Counted from the first letter of the stretch, positions 22,601 through 34,513 are shown. The stretch: 64,000 nucleotides of DNA from Turritopsis dohrnii (GCA_027922465.2 BQMF02000178.1:124001-188000), one strand, 5' to 3'. Numbers and translations: made by a program. Notes: generated from the letters alone by a model not told the origin.

Positions 22601-24152
22601 CATCTTGATAATTCTGTTGCATGGCCCTAGGACCACCCTGAAAGGAAGAGGGAAGAATAACGGGTCTGCCTGCATGAAGGCCACGATTTTCTGCAACATT
22701 TTCAAGATAATCAATGAGCCCTTGATATTGCTCAACATGGAAATTGGCCTGGTTTTGACGAATATAATTAAGACGGACAGATTCAACTTTGCAGTAACAA
22801 TCTACAGCATATTGTTGAAGTAATCTTTTACCTTTTAAAATGGGACTAAAAGCATCTCTAAACGCAAACCTATAAGTATAATACTGCAACATAGTAGTAC
22901 GACAATGCCGGCCTGTTGTATATTCTGCTACATGAGGAATGTTGGAACTCCAACCCAACTCGCCTCTTGGAAAAAATACAGGATATACCATTGGATCAAG
23001 ATTAGGCGAATGCACAGGCAAATCCTGCAATGGTCTATCTCGAGGGTAAACAACGATGTCCCGAGCCAATGGTGGTGCACCATCTTCACCAACAAAAACA
23101 GCAGCTACTTCATCATGGTGAGGTAGATTGTATCAACGCCGGTCACCACCACTTCTCAAATGCATTCTGACCTGGAAAACAATAGCAATGATCAATGTAA
23201 ATATGACTTCAAAGATTTTTAATTATTAATTTTCATACATTCCATTTACCTCAGATGGGCGACGATTTTGTTCATTTGCAAGTTGAAATTCCTCCGCTTC
23301 TACCTCACCCATGTGTTTGTAAGCAGCTGCATATGGACTCTCCCTTAAAATGATGTCTTGCAAAGTTTGCATGACTTCGGGAGAACAACCTTGATTTTCT
23401 GGTCTTGCCATTCTCTCATTGAATGCATCCATGCCATCATAGATATATAATTGACCAAAGGATGGAGGAATACCCGGTGGTGGGTGTAAATTACCTGTTC
23501 GATGACATACCTGGCCATTAATACGAAAAACTGGCGGACCACGACCTTGTGGAACAACCAATTTTGCACCCATCGAAGCAAAAGTAACTGAACTATTGAA
23601 CTTTCGAATATTTTCTTGAAAGTTCTTTGCTTGATTAGAATCACCTACTAAAAATTCTTTAAGATCATTAGGATAATAAATGTTATCTAAATGAACTTTA
23701 CCATTGTGACAGCACTTAAAATTTGTCTCGTCACCAAACATCTTAGCACCACAAAACTGGCAGACCTTGTCCATGGCGCCAAGGTAATGTAGCTCAGGCA
23801 TTTGGTCTTGTCGAGCAGCACGATTTGCATTTCGTCGAACAGCCCGCCTAGCCCTCATACGTTGTGCATTCTCATTTCGCCTGACTAATCCTTCAACTGG
23901 CTCTTCATCTTGACGATATTCAACACGCCTTTGAGCATCATTGATTCTAAGTCTCTCATTTTGAGATAATGGATGGATATTATTTGCCTGAAGCTGTTGG
24001 CGCCTTGCTTCAGCCACATCCTCATTTGCATGCCTACGCTGAATAACAGAGCGAATTTGCTGCTGATCAGGTGGCTGCAAAACAAACTGACCATTCCTAA
24101 AAACTGCTTGGAAGCCAGGAATAATATTAGTGCCTCTTATATTAAACATCAC
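19683..24152 (-). pseudogene. Autonomous Helitron RepHel protein, one intron and one nonsense codon
   Basis: Rolling-circle replication initiator fused to a PIF1-type helicase. Exon 1 (24152-23250, 301 codons) holds the N-terminal Zn motif CQFCGAKMF...CCHNGKVH. A 78-bp intron (23249-23172, GTAAAT...TTTCCAG) follows. Exon 2 (23171-19683) carries Helitron_like_N, the HUH motif (LPHAHIL, near 22350), the catalytic Tyr pair in YLFKYVYKG (near 21936-21950), Walker A GPAGTGKT (near 20950-20970), LIDEATMVS, GGDFRQ and VACSRAK. The only defect I see is TGA at 23133-23135, where the family has Arg, consistent with CGA to TGA. Length without the stop is about 1460 residues, normal for RepHel. A hAT element sits about 50 bp before the ATG. 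Neither terminus was located. Confidence 0.93.
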
Positions 24153-24202
24153 AACAGCACAGAATCACTAACAATAATAGATAGAAGAAAGAAATATATA
24201 TC

Positions 24203-27200
24203 CAGGCCCTGTCAGGAAGAAATAGATACAGGAGTTCCTTTTCACACCTGCAAACAGTTTTGCACGTGCAGTAGTTTTCTAACTATTGATTTTGCACGTG
24301 CGATCCTTATGATAAAAACACTGTTCTTTTTTGTTTCAAGCTTATTTTACAGTTGAATGAAATAACATAAAGAATGTTAAATTCTATAAACAAAAATAAA
24401 ACCGAGAGAGGGAGCTGGAAACTAAGATGCTTTTTAATTTCATTGGATAACACGAAAACGAGTCCTGCTGGTACCACTTCCGTTTTCATATTCTTTCGTC
24501 AGGTGAACAAATGAATTCGTATGACGAAGGAAATTTCAAAATTACCTTAGCAACGGTGGTCGTTCTCCCTAGCAACAGTGAATAATTGCTTAAAGTTGAA
24601 CATGTTTTAGTTCATAAGAATAGTGGAAATTTTTAAGAGTATCTACGTGCACGATTAAAAGCGCGTCTTAACTATAAAAATAAGTTAAGTTTACAAATAA
24701 AGAAAGTTTACATAAGTTTATAACACGAGCATTTTAGTTCATTTTTACTCTTCCTCATTACTTTCCCATTCACTCTCCTCACTAGATGAGGATTCACTCG
24801 AATCAACCACCTCAACATTATCCATCCTTGGTATTTTTGATGGAGACGATGAATCATCAATAATTTGAACACGGCGTTTTGCTGTGTATTTCTCTACTGC
24901 TACTTTGATTATTTCTTCTTTTTCGTGTGTTGTCCAGAGTTTATCATTTATGTTAATTAGCAGAACATTCGTTAATGTTGAGTGTGCTAGAGAAAGGCGT
25001 CGATCTGTCAACATCGAGGTCAGTAAACTAAAAGCCCTTTCAACTGTTGAATTCGAACCAGCCAAAACCATGACAAGGCTGGCAACGATAACCAGGTTTG
25101 GGTACTCTTCCCGTTTGTATTGAAAGACTTTTGCCCACATTTGTGGGGCTTCAAGGCCTCTGTAGTTGGAATTGACAAATACACGAAACAGCTTCCATTC
25201 ACGAAATAACATTTCACGGTCAAAGCAAGTATTTGATAACGGTTCCTTAAAGTGCTCAACAAATGTAGTAAGCTGATCGATCCCGTATGTTCGATTGTTA
25301 GACCACTGTTTAGGATCATACCAAGCTAGATTTGTAAAAATTGGGCTGTCCAGGTCGGCAAACCTAACTCCAAGCAATTCTTTGAGTTCCTCCAACACCT
25401 GCTTCTTTTTGTTTGAGGCGTGCATCCGCGATTCTTCCGAATAGGTCATGTTGTTTAGTTGAACATCAATTCTTTGTTTATCAATATTTTGTTTGTGGGT
25501 ATCGGCTGCGGTTATGAATGAACATTTGACTGTTTCATCATCATTTATTTTAAATTGACCCAAATGGCTGGTTAAAAGTTCATCTTCTGTACAGGAAACA
25601 TCTATCTCTTCGTTAATGCTTTGTAACGTTTGCGCTAAAACTGGTTTAAGTTCATTTGCGAGCAAACCTTCTCCCTCGAAAACTTTGGAAATGGGAGTTA
25701 TGATCTCCAATACATCTGTATAGGTGCAAACTATACTTAAAAAACGATATGAGTGGAAATTGTTTTTTAAAAATCCTTTAACCTTTGCTGAGGTTTCTTT
25801 ACGTGTTTGAGGATCTGCTGCTATATTTTCGAATGCTGTTGTAACTGCTGGCCACATTTTCATAAGATTCTGATAAGCAGTTCTTCGATGTCCTACAAAT
25901 CGAGTACCAGTAAGTTTTGGCAATCCATAATGCCGTATGTTTAATAGCGTTGCAGCTGCTTTGATCTCGTTTTTTGTTTTACCTGAGTTTTTGAGAAAAT
26001 ATATTAAAGAAACGTAAAACTTGTCCACATCATCAAATATCGTTTCTTTAATTGCGTCTTTTACCGCAAGCTCAATACGGTGATTGGCACAATGAATTTT
26101 CACAAGCCACTCGCGATTTTCAGATAACCGAGTCAACAACCCTGTGATTTTTCCAAAATTTACACTTGCACCGTCTGCAGTGGCACTGACAAGCTTTTTC
26201 CGGTAGTCGTCAATTTTAAAAGGACCTCCTTCAAAAATGCTGTCAATGCCTTTTTTGAGTGAAGAAGTGTCAGTTCCTCCCCAATCAGACATCTCTAAAA
26301 GCGAGGCAACCATATAAACAGGAAGTCCTAAATGAAATAAATGAAATTATTTTCAGAAAATATCGTTTTGCATAAAGTAAAGTCTTTATTTAATTTTTAA
26401 TTTAATTAGAATAATTTTTGGAATAAGATTTTGTTTATGTAAAATACTTCCCGGCCACCAGATGCCCAGTCTGTAATTACTTTTTGTTATAACAACCTAC
26501 CCGCTCTTTCTACTCTGACTAGTACCAATTCTTTGTCAGATCCTGTTTTTCTTGCTTGTGAACCATCACTCAAAATGGTCATAAAATTACTGCTAGCCAA
26601 AACTACTGCGCATTTCTCTTGGACAGCTTCAGCAATGTAATGTATGAACTCACGTGCAGACTTGGAATCTTGGTGCCCTATAACATGAGATTTATTTACC
26701 GTTTTACAGTGTTCTTAAAGAGACCTGCGCGATCGCGCGCCTGAGACAGGCACATAGACAAATTGATTTGACAAATTGCTCGTTCAACACTAATGTCTTA
26801 AGGTCTGTTTGTTTATAAGTTGTTATTTTAAAGAACCGAGTCTCTACTAATGTATTTACAAAAATTTTCTTTTCTTTTATCAACTCGTTTTCTGTATTCA
26901 AAAGACGTATTCATGTGATTCATTCTTCACCTTTGACGTCAGGCGCCAGCTGTTACTTTTATCGTAACTGACTACAAGTCAGTCACGGTATCACGGTATA
27001 GCAACTGAAAAAACGGATCCTACTGGTACCAGCTTTAACTTCAAAATCATGCATTATTTAAACTTGATTTTAATTCAAATTTCTCTAACCTTTAATAAGA
27101 CGAACCCCATTTATGCGTTGTACTTTTACCAACGTTTCAAATTGAGCCAGTGGCAGTGTTGAGTTCATCGCTAGCTCATAAGCAGTTCGTACTAGCTTAA

Positions 27201-28209
27201 TGAATGAGTCGTGGTTGCTTTGTTGACACATTGACTGGATATTTCTTTGGGAAAATGAAGTCAATGGGTTGGAAGCAGTCAAATCGATATCAGGAATTCT
27301 GTCCACAACTGGCTGATTTCGTTCATGCTCAATGGCAATCTTGTGACTCTGCCCGTTTAAATGCCTGATGACCTTAGATAAATGAATTGAAAGGTAATGC
27401 AAAAATTTTCAGAAAATCATGTGCCTCTAACGAAAAAATGATACATAAAAGATAAAAGATTTTGTTTTGGCGACGTTCATGAAAATTTTGTATTAAAAAA
27501 AAAAGAGTGATATGCTTACTTGATGCTTTGTAACAGATGTTGTTCCTTCGATAAAGGACTTAGCATGCTCTCTAGCAGATCCTTTCAGCTGATAATTTAT
27601 TTTCGTTTTATGCTTTGCACAAATCTTGCACCAAACTTTCACCACATACTTTTTACCATTTTTTTCAAAATCTTCATGCCCAATAACGGAAGACTTTCCC
27701 CATGAAAAAAACGTAGAATACTCGACCCTATTTCCTTTCTTACTTGCCATTATTACAAAAAAAACGCGCTTCGTTAGGAAACCAAAATGATAATGAAAAC
27801 ATTTTTCGAAAATGAAAATATGGTATTACAAAATGCACTCTTCATCTTACGGGCTAAATCGCGTCAAAAAATAATCAACACCCTTTATAAACGATAACAA
27901 AACGTTGGAGAGCAATTAAAAGAAGACATTGTACTGCTTTCAAAATCTGTTACCTGCGTAATAATTAGAAACAAATAATTAAATGTGAGAAAGAAAACAT
28001 AAATAATGACGTAAAGAAAGTTGTAAACGGAACGTTTTTCTTTTACAATTATCCTTCCACAAGCTATTAAAATGTAAAATAAAAATTTGCACGTGCAATG
28101 GGGCAACAATAAACTTAGCTGGCACGAGCGATTTTTCGCTCGTCTCAATCATTTTGCACGTGTGCCTGCACGTACACGTGCGATCGCACGTGTCTCCGGA
28201 CAGGGCCTG
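24203..28209 (-). mobile_element. hAT DNA transposon, apparently complete
   Basis: The ends are CAGGCCCTGTC (24203) and the exact inverse (to 28209). The flanks TATATATC and TATATCCC are an imperfect 8-bp target duplication (6 of 8 match), as expected for hAT. GCACGTGC-type subterminal motifs occur near both ends (24260-24300 and 28085-28200). It carries one four-exon transposase gene. It interrupts sequence upstream of the Helitron start codon, so it is the younger insertion. Confidence 0.85.
24745..27750 (-). CDS. hAT transposase, four exons, intact (757 aa)
   Basis: Exons 27750-27520, 27372-27090, 26677-26501 and 26327-24745 join to 2274 nt with no stop. Junction phases are 0, 1 and 1, and all splice sites are GT-AG. 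Exon 1 and the start of exon 2 form a BED/TTF-like zinc finger (CKICAKHKTK... ...HLNGQSH). Exon 4 has the RNase-H-like core (SATADGASVNFG, CANHRIELAV) and the C-terminal hAT dimerisation region (NSTVERAFSLLTSMLTDRR), ending in an acidic Ser/Glu tail. It resembles the ZNF862/KIAA1586-like hAT group. The protein would bind the ends at 24203 and 28209 in the nucleus and excise the element. No lesion is visible, so it may be active or recently active. Confidence 0.88.
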
Positions 28210-29150
28210 TATATCCCCCCGTGAACCTGGTGGAAGCGAAAACAAACCTTTCTTTCTACAACCTAACAGACACTGAAGGAGAAATAACACCAAACAGATA
28301 GCAAAGCAACCTAGGAGAAAGTGAAAAATTGACTTGTAAAACACATAACGGAATTACAGTTGTACATGTAAGTTTTTAAGTGACAAACCTTTCTTTCTAC
28401 TTTCTGTCTTTCTACTCTGTCTCTCTACTCTACAGCAAGGAGCAAATGAACCTGAATAAATGCAAATATAAAAGTTCTTACATAGGTAGGCAGGTAGGTA
28501 GGTAGTCTATTCGGTTAGGTTGGAAAAACCTTCCGTGGAGTTTGCCATCTTTAAAATATTAAACAAACACAATTATCACCTAAACAAACACAATTGTTAT
28601 ATACCTCGTTACGTAATGCTTTCGCTTTCGAAACTTTCAAACTTTGGTAAACTTGATTAACTGTCAAACTTGATTGATAACTATAGATATTGATTTATAT
28701 AGACAATTGAATTGTTTATTATTTCTGAAGCGTAACCGCAATGAATAAAAAACTTAATTTGTTTACTTTTCCAGCGAACGTCGTTGCTATAGTTTTTCCA
28801 ATTTCGGCAACCAATCAAAACGGCAAAACGGTGATCACGTGTCAAAACAAATGATGAAAATTAGGCATTTTGAGGGTTTCTTCACTGGTCGAACTGCCGC
28901 TATATGACCACGATTAAGAAGATTTTGACCATCAAAAAAACAAAAACAAAACACTGTCTAAAATAAAAGTGGGATGCACGATTGCGAATTAGTATAAGTA
29001 GATATAAGGTTTGCGGAGTGGGTGCGTGGAATCACCCGTCCGCCAGCGAAAATATCGAATGCATGAAAGCCGGATATTCATTCACAACATTATGTTGTTT
29101 CAGAGTCATCTTCGAAGAATAACTTTACGCAAAAATGCTCCTATCGTTTT
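28210..29150. other. Non-coding stretch beyond hAT
   Basis: Probably begins with the displaced 5' part of the Helitron (CCCCCCGTGAACCTGG onward). It includes a GTAGGTAGGCAGG microsatellite at about 28482-28505. No gene seen. Confidence 0.4.
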
Positions 29151-29156
29151 AAATTT

Positions 29157-29270
29157 TTGTGGCGTAGCGACCCACTGTTGGAGATCATAACTTTTTGTTT
29201 TTTCTTTGGACTGTGATTAACACAAAAATCTTCCTCTTTTCTGGACTGTGAATAACACAATTCTCTTAAG
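29157..29270. repeat. Dispersed repeat, copy 1
   Basis: TTGTGGCGTAGCGACCCACTG through TGGACTGTGAATAACACAA recurs at 32668-32772 with few changes, and a shorter piece (TTTGGACTGTGAATAACACG) at about 32551-32570. The later copies are between or within Penelope-like terminal repeats, so this may be a solo piece of the same element. Confidence 0.75.
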
Positions 29271-30190
29271 TCAGAAAGCTGAGAGCCAAAAATCAAAAAA
29301 AATTTGCCGAACAAATTGAAACTTTCAGAGTGTGTTCTCACACATAAGAAGGTGCAAAAAATGTTTGCTGGACATTCTGGATTTTCTTGTGGGTCTTTCA
29401 CAGCAGCAAAATGTGTTTTGATGACGTCACAACAGTAAATTACTACTTAAATCTTTTTTTTGTTGAATAGAACATAAAATTGTAAAAACTAATGAATAAT
29501 ACTAACAAAAATACATCGAACAAGTATTTAGGTTTCATCATAATATTAACTGAATCGGGAAATATTGAATATTCGTTGTTTATGACGTCATAGGCGTTAT
29601 TCAAGTAATTCACCTTCCCTATAGTCTGTAGTTTGACTTTTTGCCGCTAAAAGCGAATAAATTTAATGTGGCAAATTCTCCGTGATGATTATCTTCATAA
29701 CCATTTTCGTCGTCATCATCATTCTAACAATCTTTACAAACTGCACATGTTGGAGCACTTGATGCCATGGTAATAACATAAACTCCGGTTTGATTCGCAT
29801 TTGGAGTTTTGACACATGCAATAAATGAAATCGACAAGGTCATCCGGCAAGGTTTTACACACAATCTACTTGATATTTAGTTCACCATCGACCAGAGTCC
29901 ACACATCCATTGGGATACTTAAGAAATTCCTTTGGATGACTACTGTGGCATATGAAACTCGTTTTAGGTGGTACAGTAAAATATCTCTTGTCGGCGGTAA
30001 TTGCTGCGGGTCCGGTTATTTTTAATGAGACAAAAACTTCTTATAACGATTAGTATCAACATTGTCACAATTTTTGATACTGTAAAGACGAGATACGAAG
30101 ATTTCAAATATATGGAAAAGAGTTGCATCAATTTCCAATGTATCCCCAAGTTTTACAAAAGGATATTTGAAAGAGATGGCCCTTTCTTCT
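29271..30190. other. Non-coding stretch
   Basis: AT-rich with no supported gene; short open frames on both strands lack recognisable composition or motifs. Confidence 0.4.
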
Positions 30191-30193
30191 TTC

Positions 30194-30752
30194 TTATTCC
30201 ATGGAAAGAGTTGTAATCATTTCCTGTAAAGCAATTGAGTGCTGGCAATGTAGCAGAGACTTCAGCACCAAGTTGATTTTGTTTAAGTGAGGTATCCAAG
30301 ATTCTTGGTTAGTCGCTGACACTAATTTCAGTAAGTACTCTACAATTCGATCAGCGTGGAGAGCAATTATCCGCATTGACTATCGATATGCAAATTGAGC
30401 ATACGCCAAGGTAGTTGCTGTAGTAGTTTGCATAAAGAAGAACCTTCGTATCAGCTTCTTCTTGTTCGTTTCGTAAAGCCTGTACCTTTGATTTGTTGAT
30501 AACACCATTTTCCATAGAAATTTTGAAAAAAATTCTGCCCGCACTCACATATAGCTTGGCTCCATTATTAAAGTGGCCTTTGTGAGCGGAAAAATGGGAA
30601 CAATCATGTAACCAAAAATCTACCAACTCTTTCTTGTTCTGATCCACTGACATGAACTTTGGCCATTGGTTGGGACATTTCTGTTCCGCACTCTTAATTT
30701 TGATGCGCAGCTCTCCTGATGACTTCCGTCGTTTTCGTTCATACGATTTCAT
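30194..30752 (-). pseudogene. Degenerate fragment of a multi-copy transposon-like gene
   Basis: The minus-strand frame 30752-30351 contains LRNEQEEADTKVLLYA, a motif I associate with a multi-copy family of uncharacterised animal proteins often found with transposons. The continuation to 30194 is in other frames. It is short and broken, with no catalytic motif I can name. Confidence 0.4.
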
Positions 30753-30950
30753 TGATTCGATGATTTTGTTCAGTTCTCAAAAATGGAATTCATCTGTTGC
30801 TTAGGCATAGGCCTTGGCGTATTTATGTACAATCAAAATTCAAAAATAAAATGTGTTATATTAGTTCTAGACTCCTCAGCATGTAGATTCACAACGTGTA
30901 AATACTTTTGTTAGTTGAAAATATAAGATCATAGTGTGGAAGTTCTTTAA

Positions 30951-31298
30951 AGGCCGACCTCCACTTGTGCGTACGTACATACGAACGTCCGCTCCGCGCC
31001 GTGAGGCCAAGTAAATTGAATCTCCAGTTAATAAAGAAACAGGTGTTGACGTTGAGTGTTTCTTTTTTTCGCAATGTTTACAATTTTTTCCAATGTTTGC
31101 ATTTTTCTTGAAATTTGATTGACTAACATGCTAGATGGCCGCGCGGTCGCCTGAAAAAGTAGAATCGAATCCTACTTCTAAGCGCACAAATTCTAGTCAT
31201 CGACAACTAACAAAGTTGAGCAATAGTTGTCACTGAGCATGCGCAAAACTGGCCGCGTACGTACGTACGGGCAAAATCGCACAAGTGGAGGTCGGCCT
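30951..31298. mobile_element. Harbinger-type MITE with TAA duplication, 348 bp
   Basis: Ends AGGCCGACCTCCACTTGTG and inverse form a perfect ~20-bp terminal inverted repeat. TAA flanks both sides (30948-30950 and 31299-31301), the 3-bp duplication of PIF/Harbinger. CGTACGTACG-rich subterminal sequence on both arms. A related element is at 52377-52642. Confidence 0.85.
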
Positions 31299-31351
31299 TA
31301 ATACTTCTCAATAATGTAATTTGCTACTACACTACTTTGCCTTTAGAACCC

Positions 31352-31496
31352 GGTTCTGACCTGGCCATTGCGACGGTTAAAATTCAGTGTCATCGTCTAA
31401 TGTGAACACTTTTGCAATCGTCAGAATTGCCGTAGATGCCTGGCGATTGCGAAGATTACTTTATGTTTTAATCGTCGTAATCGCCAGGTCTGAACC
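31352..31496. mobile_element. 145-bp MITE with ~31-bp inverted ends
   Basis: GGTTCTGACCTGGCCATTGC at the left is matched by the inverse of GGTTCAGACCTGGCGATTAC at the right, with pairing continuing to TTAAAA. The whole unit could fold into a long hairpin. No clear target duplication. Confidence 0.75.
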
Positions 31497-32216
31497 ACAC
31501 TTTATCTATTGCATGGTGGAGTGTGAATTTTGGTAATACCGTCTCGCCCTCATAATAGTTACTAAAGTGTTCAAACATTTTTCCTCTGCCATTGATTAAT
31601 ATATCAACAACAACAAAAAAAAACATTCGATCATGTAAATGTTTAAGAAGGCTTTAAAATTATGTTCATTTCAACATCTAACATCAACTTTCGTTTATCA
31701 CCAACATTTTTTTTCATTTTCCCGCTCATTCGAATATTTACATTTTCACACGCGAAAGAGCTAAACGATTCGATGTCAATAACGGGGGTATCAACAAAAT
31801 GGCTTTTTGTAATTTTGACTCAAAAAGGTTGTTTAAAATATGTTTTCTTTATTCGTTAAATTTGTTATACATGTTATTTTAATCTTAATCTCTATTTGAG
31901 AGACATTTTATGACTATTTGTTCTACTTTAGAGGAGCATTTAAAATTATTAACCCCCTAAAAAGATGGAGCAAACATTACATCATGCTTTGCTTTGGCTT
32001 CTGAACAGACAAAATGATGGCTGTCAAGTTACAAATTTTTCAAACGTTTTAGTCGGTCACTTAACTCTTAATAACTTGATCCACAAGAAAAATTAGAGTT
32101 CCCAGCAAAGATAATTTGTTTCCCACTACTTCAAAGGTACTTTCTGTGTAGTTTTTATTTTGTCCTAAAAAAATGCCACTTTTGACTTTTCATTTGGCTC
32201 TCAGCTTCCTGACTAC
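31497..32216. other. Non-coding stretch
   Basis: No supported gene. The open frame at 31662-31859 is hydrophobic, AT-driven and without matches that I recognise. Confidence 0.4.
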
Positions 32217-32452
32217 TTGGTACTATTTATTAAATTTCACGACTGAATGAATTTTCCAATTATTTTTACTATAAAAGCTTGTAATAATCTTTTTATATCT
32301 TACGTTTGAAAAAGGTTTTTACCGAAACGCGTCACGTTCATCAACATGATGCTTCTTCGTTTTTATATATTTTATACTACATAATCAAGATGGCTTTTTA
32401 GTTCATATATATTCTTCGCCATGTGTCTATAATTACAAAGCTTATGAAATTA
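32217..32452 (+). repeat. Direct repeat copy 1, PLE terminal-repeat-like
   Basis: About 230 bp, from TTGGTACTATTTATTAAATT to GCTTATGAAAT, repeated in the same orientation at 32773-33008. It includes GGTTTTTACCGAAACGCGTC at about 32314-32333, the right half of a hammerhead-like motif (stem plus GAAAC), but the left core CTGATGA is degraded. The layout resembles paired Penelope-like terminal repeats. Confidence 0.8.
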
Positions 32453-32667
32453 TCGGATTGTGTCAACTGGATTGCGTCGTTATCTTGGAAGTGTCGAAAT
32501 TGCTTTACACCTGGATGTCGTATTAATAGTATCACTTTATTTCCTCTTTCTTTGGACTGTGAATAACACGTATTTATATTTTATGTTGGACAATTTTCTA
32601 TGTATACCGTTTGGTTGTGGCAGAACCATCGATATTCTGATCAAAGACGAGCCGTGAGAGGGCTTTG

Positions 32668-32772
32668 TGGCGTGGCGACCCACCGTTGGAGATCATAACT
32701 TCTTGTTTTTTCTTTGGACTGTGATTAACACAAAAATCTTCCTCTTTTCTGGACTGTGAATAACACAATTGT
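32668..32772. repeat. Dispersed repeat, copy 2
   Basis: Near-identical to 29157-29270 and located directly before the second PLE-like direct repeat. Confidence 0.75.
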
Positions 32773-33008
32773 CTTGGTACTATTTATTAAATTTCACGAT
32801 TGAATGAATTTTCCAATTATTTCTACTACAAAAGCTTGTAATAATTTTTTTATATCTTACGTTTGAAAAAGGTTTTTACCGAAACGCGTCACGTTCATCA
32901 ACATGTAGCTTCTTCGTTTTTATATATTTTATACTACATAATCAAGATGGCTTTTTAGTTCATATATATTCTTCGCCATGTGTCTATAATTACAAAGCTT
33001 ATGAAATA
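32773..33008 (+). repeat. Direct repeat copy 2, PLE terminal-repeat-like
   Basis: Same sequence as 32217-32452 with only a few changes. The 320 bp between the copies carries no recognisable RT or endonuclease, so this is at best a terminal-repeat pair of a deleted element. Confidence 0.8.
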
Positions 33009-33239
33009 AGCTTTTAATAATTTTAAATGTACCTTAAATTTTAGCATCATCATTGAACTTTTATGTCTTGTTATGTGTTATGTGTGGTAATAAAAACAAT
33101 AAGTAGGTCAAAATACAACATCAAGTTGAATAAACATTGCTTAAAGATAGTAGTAAAAGGAATGGAGAAGAAATAACAGTTTTTTCTCTTTCCTCTCAGA
33201 TACACAGCTTGTGAGCATAGTTGCACAACGTTCAGAAGC

Positions 33240-33670
33240 TTTGATCTGAATTTAAATTTTCAAAAGTACTAACAAGCAATATTCTCATCTATAAATGTTC
33301 AACTTACAATGTTATCGTAAAAGATAGGAAGTATATTCCCAGTTTCCCAATCTGAATTCCATAACAAACCTCAGAGCATTCAGAGCAGCATTCCCGGGGA
33401 AAAATGTCTACTTGACTCTAAATGCAACCACTTTGGCCTGCCCGCTACCGTATAGATTGACAATTTTGCCCTAAAGCTACACACTGAACACTTTTGGACT
33501 TGATCAATTATATTAATATCTACATCACACTTTGCGAAAATTAAAGGTAAGCGAGAAAATTTTGGTATGCACTGTAAGAAATTTCTCTCTGTTAGTATTT
33601 TGATGACAATATTTGATTTTGTCAAATGAGCTTCGTTCCGCAAAATAGCTCCACTCCGCAATAAACATTA
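33240..33670. repeat. Dispersed repeat family B, copy 1
   Basis: Shares ordered blocks with 49030-49390, for example CTTACAATGTTATCGTAAA/CAATGTTATCGTAAA, ACAAACCTCAGAGC and AATTAAAGGTAAG. Both copies are in the same orientation and well diverged. No coding function seen. Confidence 0.7.
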
Positions 33671-34185
33671 CAATGGGCTTGTCTCTGAAAAAATATATAT
33701 TAGTGGAATAAATATATAACCAATATAATGAATAATTGACAGGAGACCATTACTTAGCATGAGCTAGTGAAATGTAATGGCGACCTGAAGGAGAAACATA
33801 AGAAGACAGTTAACAGGACACACGAGAACAGCACAAACATATAAAAACACATGATTTTTGTTTTGACAGATCAGTTCATGGGAGTTACATATTGTTTTAA
33901 GAGGAAATTTTGGATGGATGTTTTCCGATTTATAAGGCTAGTAATTTTCACTGGGAGCTGAGACTGCACTGCATTCTAGGAAACAATGCAATCATATTTG
34001 ATGGAATTTTGCCCAAAACTAGATGTTGGGGTAAGGATAAGAGTAAGTAGTCCAGAAGTATTGGATCGAGAGCAACATTGATGCAAGTGATCAAGGTGTG
34101 TTGAAGGACTGTTGGAAGCTGTTTCTTGCTAAGTTTGACCAGGAAAAGAATACATTTTCCAAATGTATCAAATCATTAAATTTAA
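33671..34185. other. Non-coding stretch
   Basis: No gene seen. Confidence 0.4.
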
Positions 34186-34512
34186 GGGTGTATAGCTCAC
34201 TTGGTAAGACGGTGGGCTTGTAATATAAGGGTGATAGTTGGTAGTGGTTCAAATCTTGGTACTGCAAAAAATGCTAATGTGATATGTAACACTTATAGAA
34301 TGTTAATGTATATGCAGCATAAGGCTGTATGAAATAGTGAATGTGATGAACGAGTGCCAAAAAATTACTTAAGACCACAATCACCTATCAGTCTAGTATG
34401 TGCAAGTTCTCTGCCTTAAAAATCTGAGGTATACATTCCTGGTGGAGGCCCACATCAGTGTGTTCACTGCAAAATTCTAGCCTCAGTAAAATAAATTAAA
34501 AAAAAAAGAAAA
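34186..34512 (+). mobile_element. tRNA-derived SINE
   Basis: The head resembles a tRNA: an A-box-like TAGCTCACTTGGTAAGACGG and a B-box-like GGTTCAAATCTTGG, with a TGT anticodon-like loop (CTTGTAA). The acceptor ends do not pair well, so it is not a functional tRNA. A ~230-bp unrelated body follows and it ends in an A-rich tail (about 34490-34512). RNA polymerase III would start it from the internal boxes. Confidence 0.7.
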
Positions 34513-34513
34513 C

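Noticed and set aside
32314..32333. Functional hammerhead in the 32217-33008 repeats
   Set aside because: Only the GAAAC half and a stem are present; the CTGATGA core is lost in both copies.
34186..34258. Functional tRNA-Thr
   Set aside because: Acceptor ends do not pair and the sequence continues into a SINE body with an A-rich tail.
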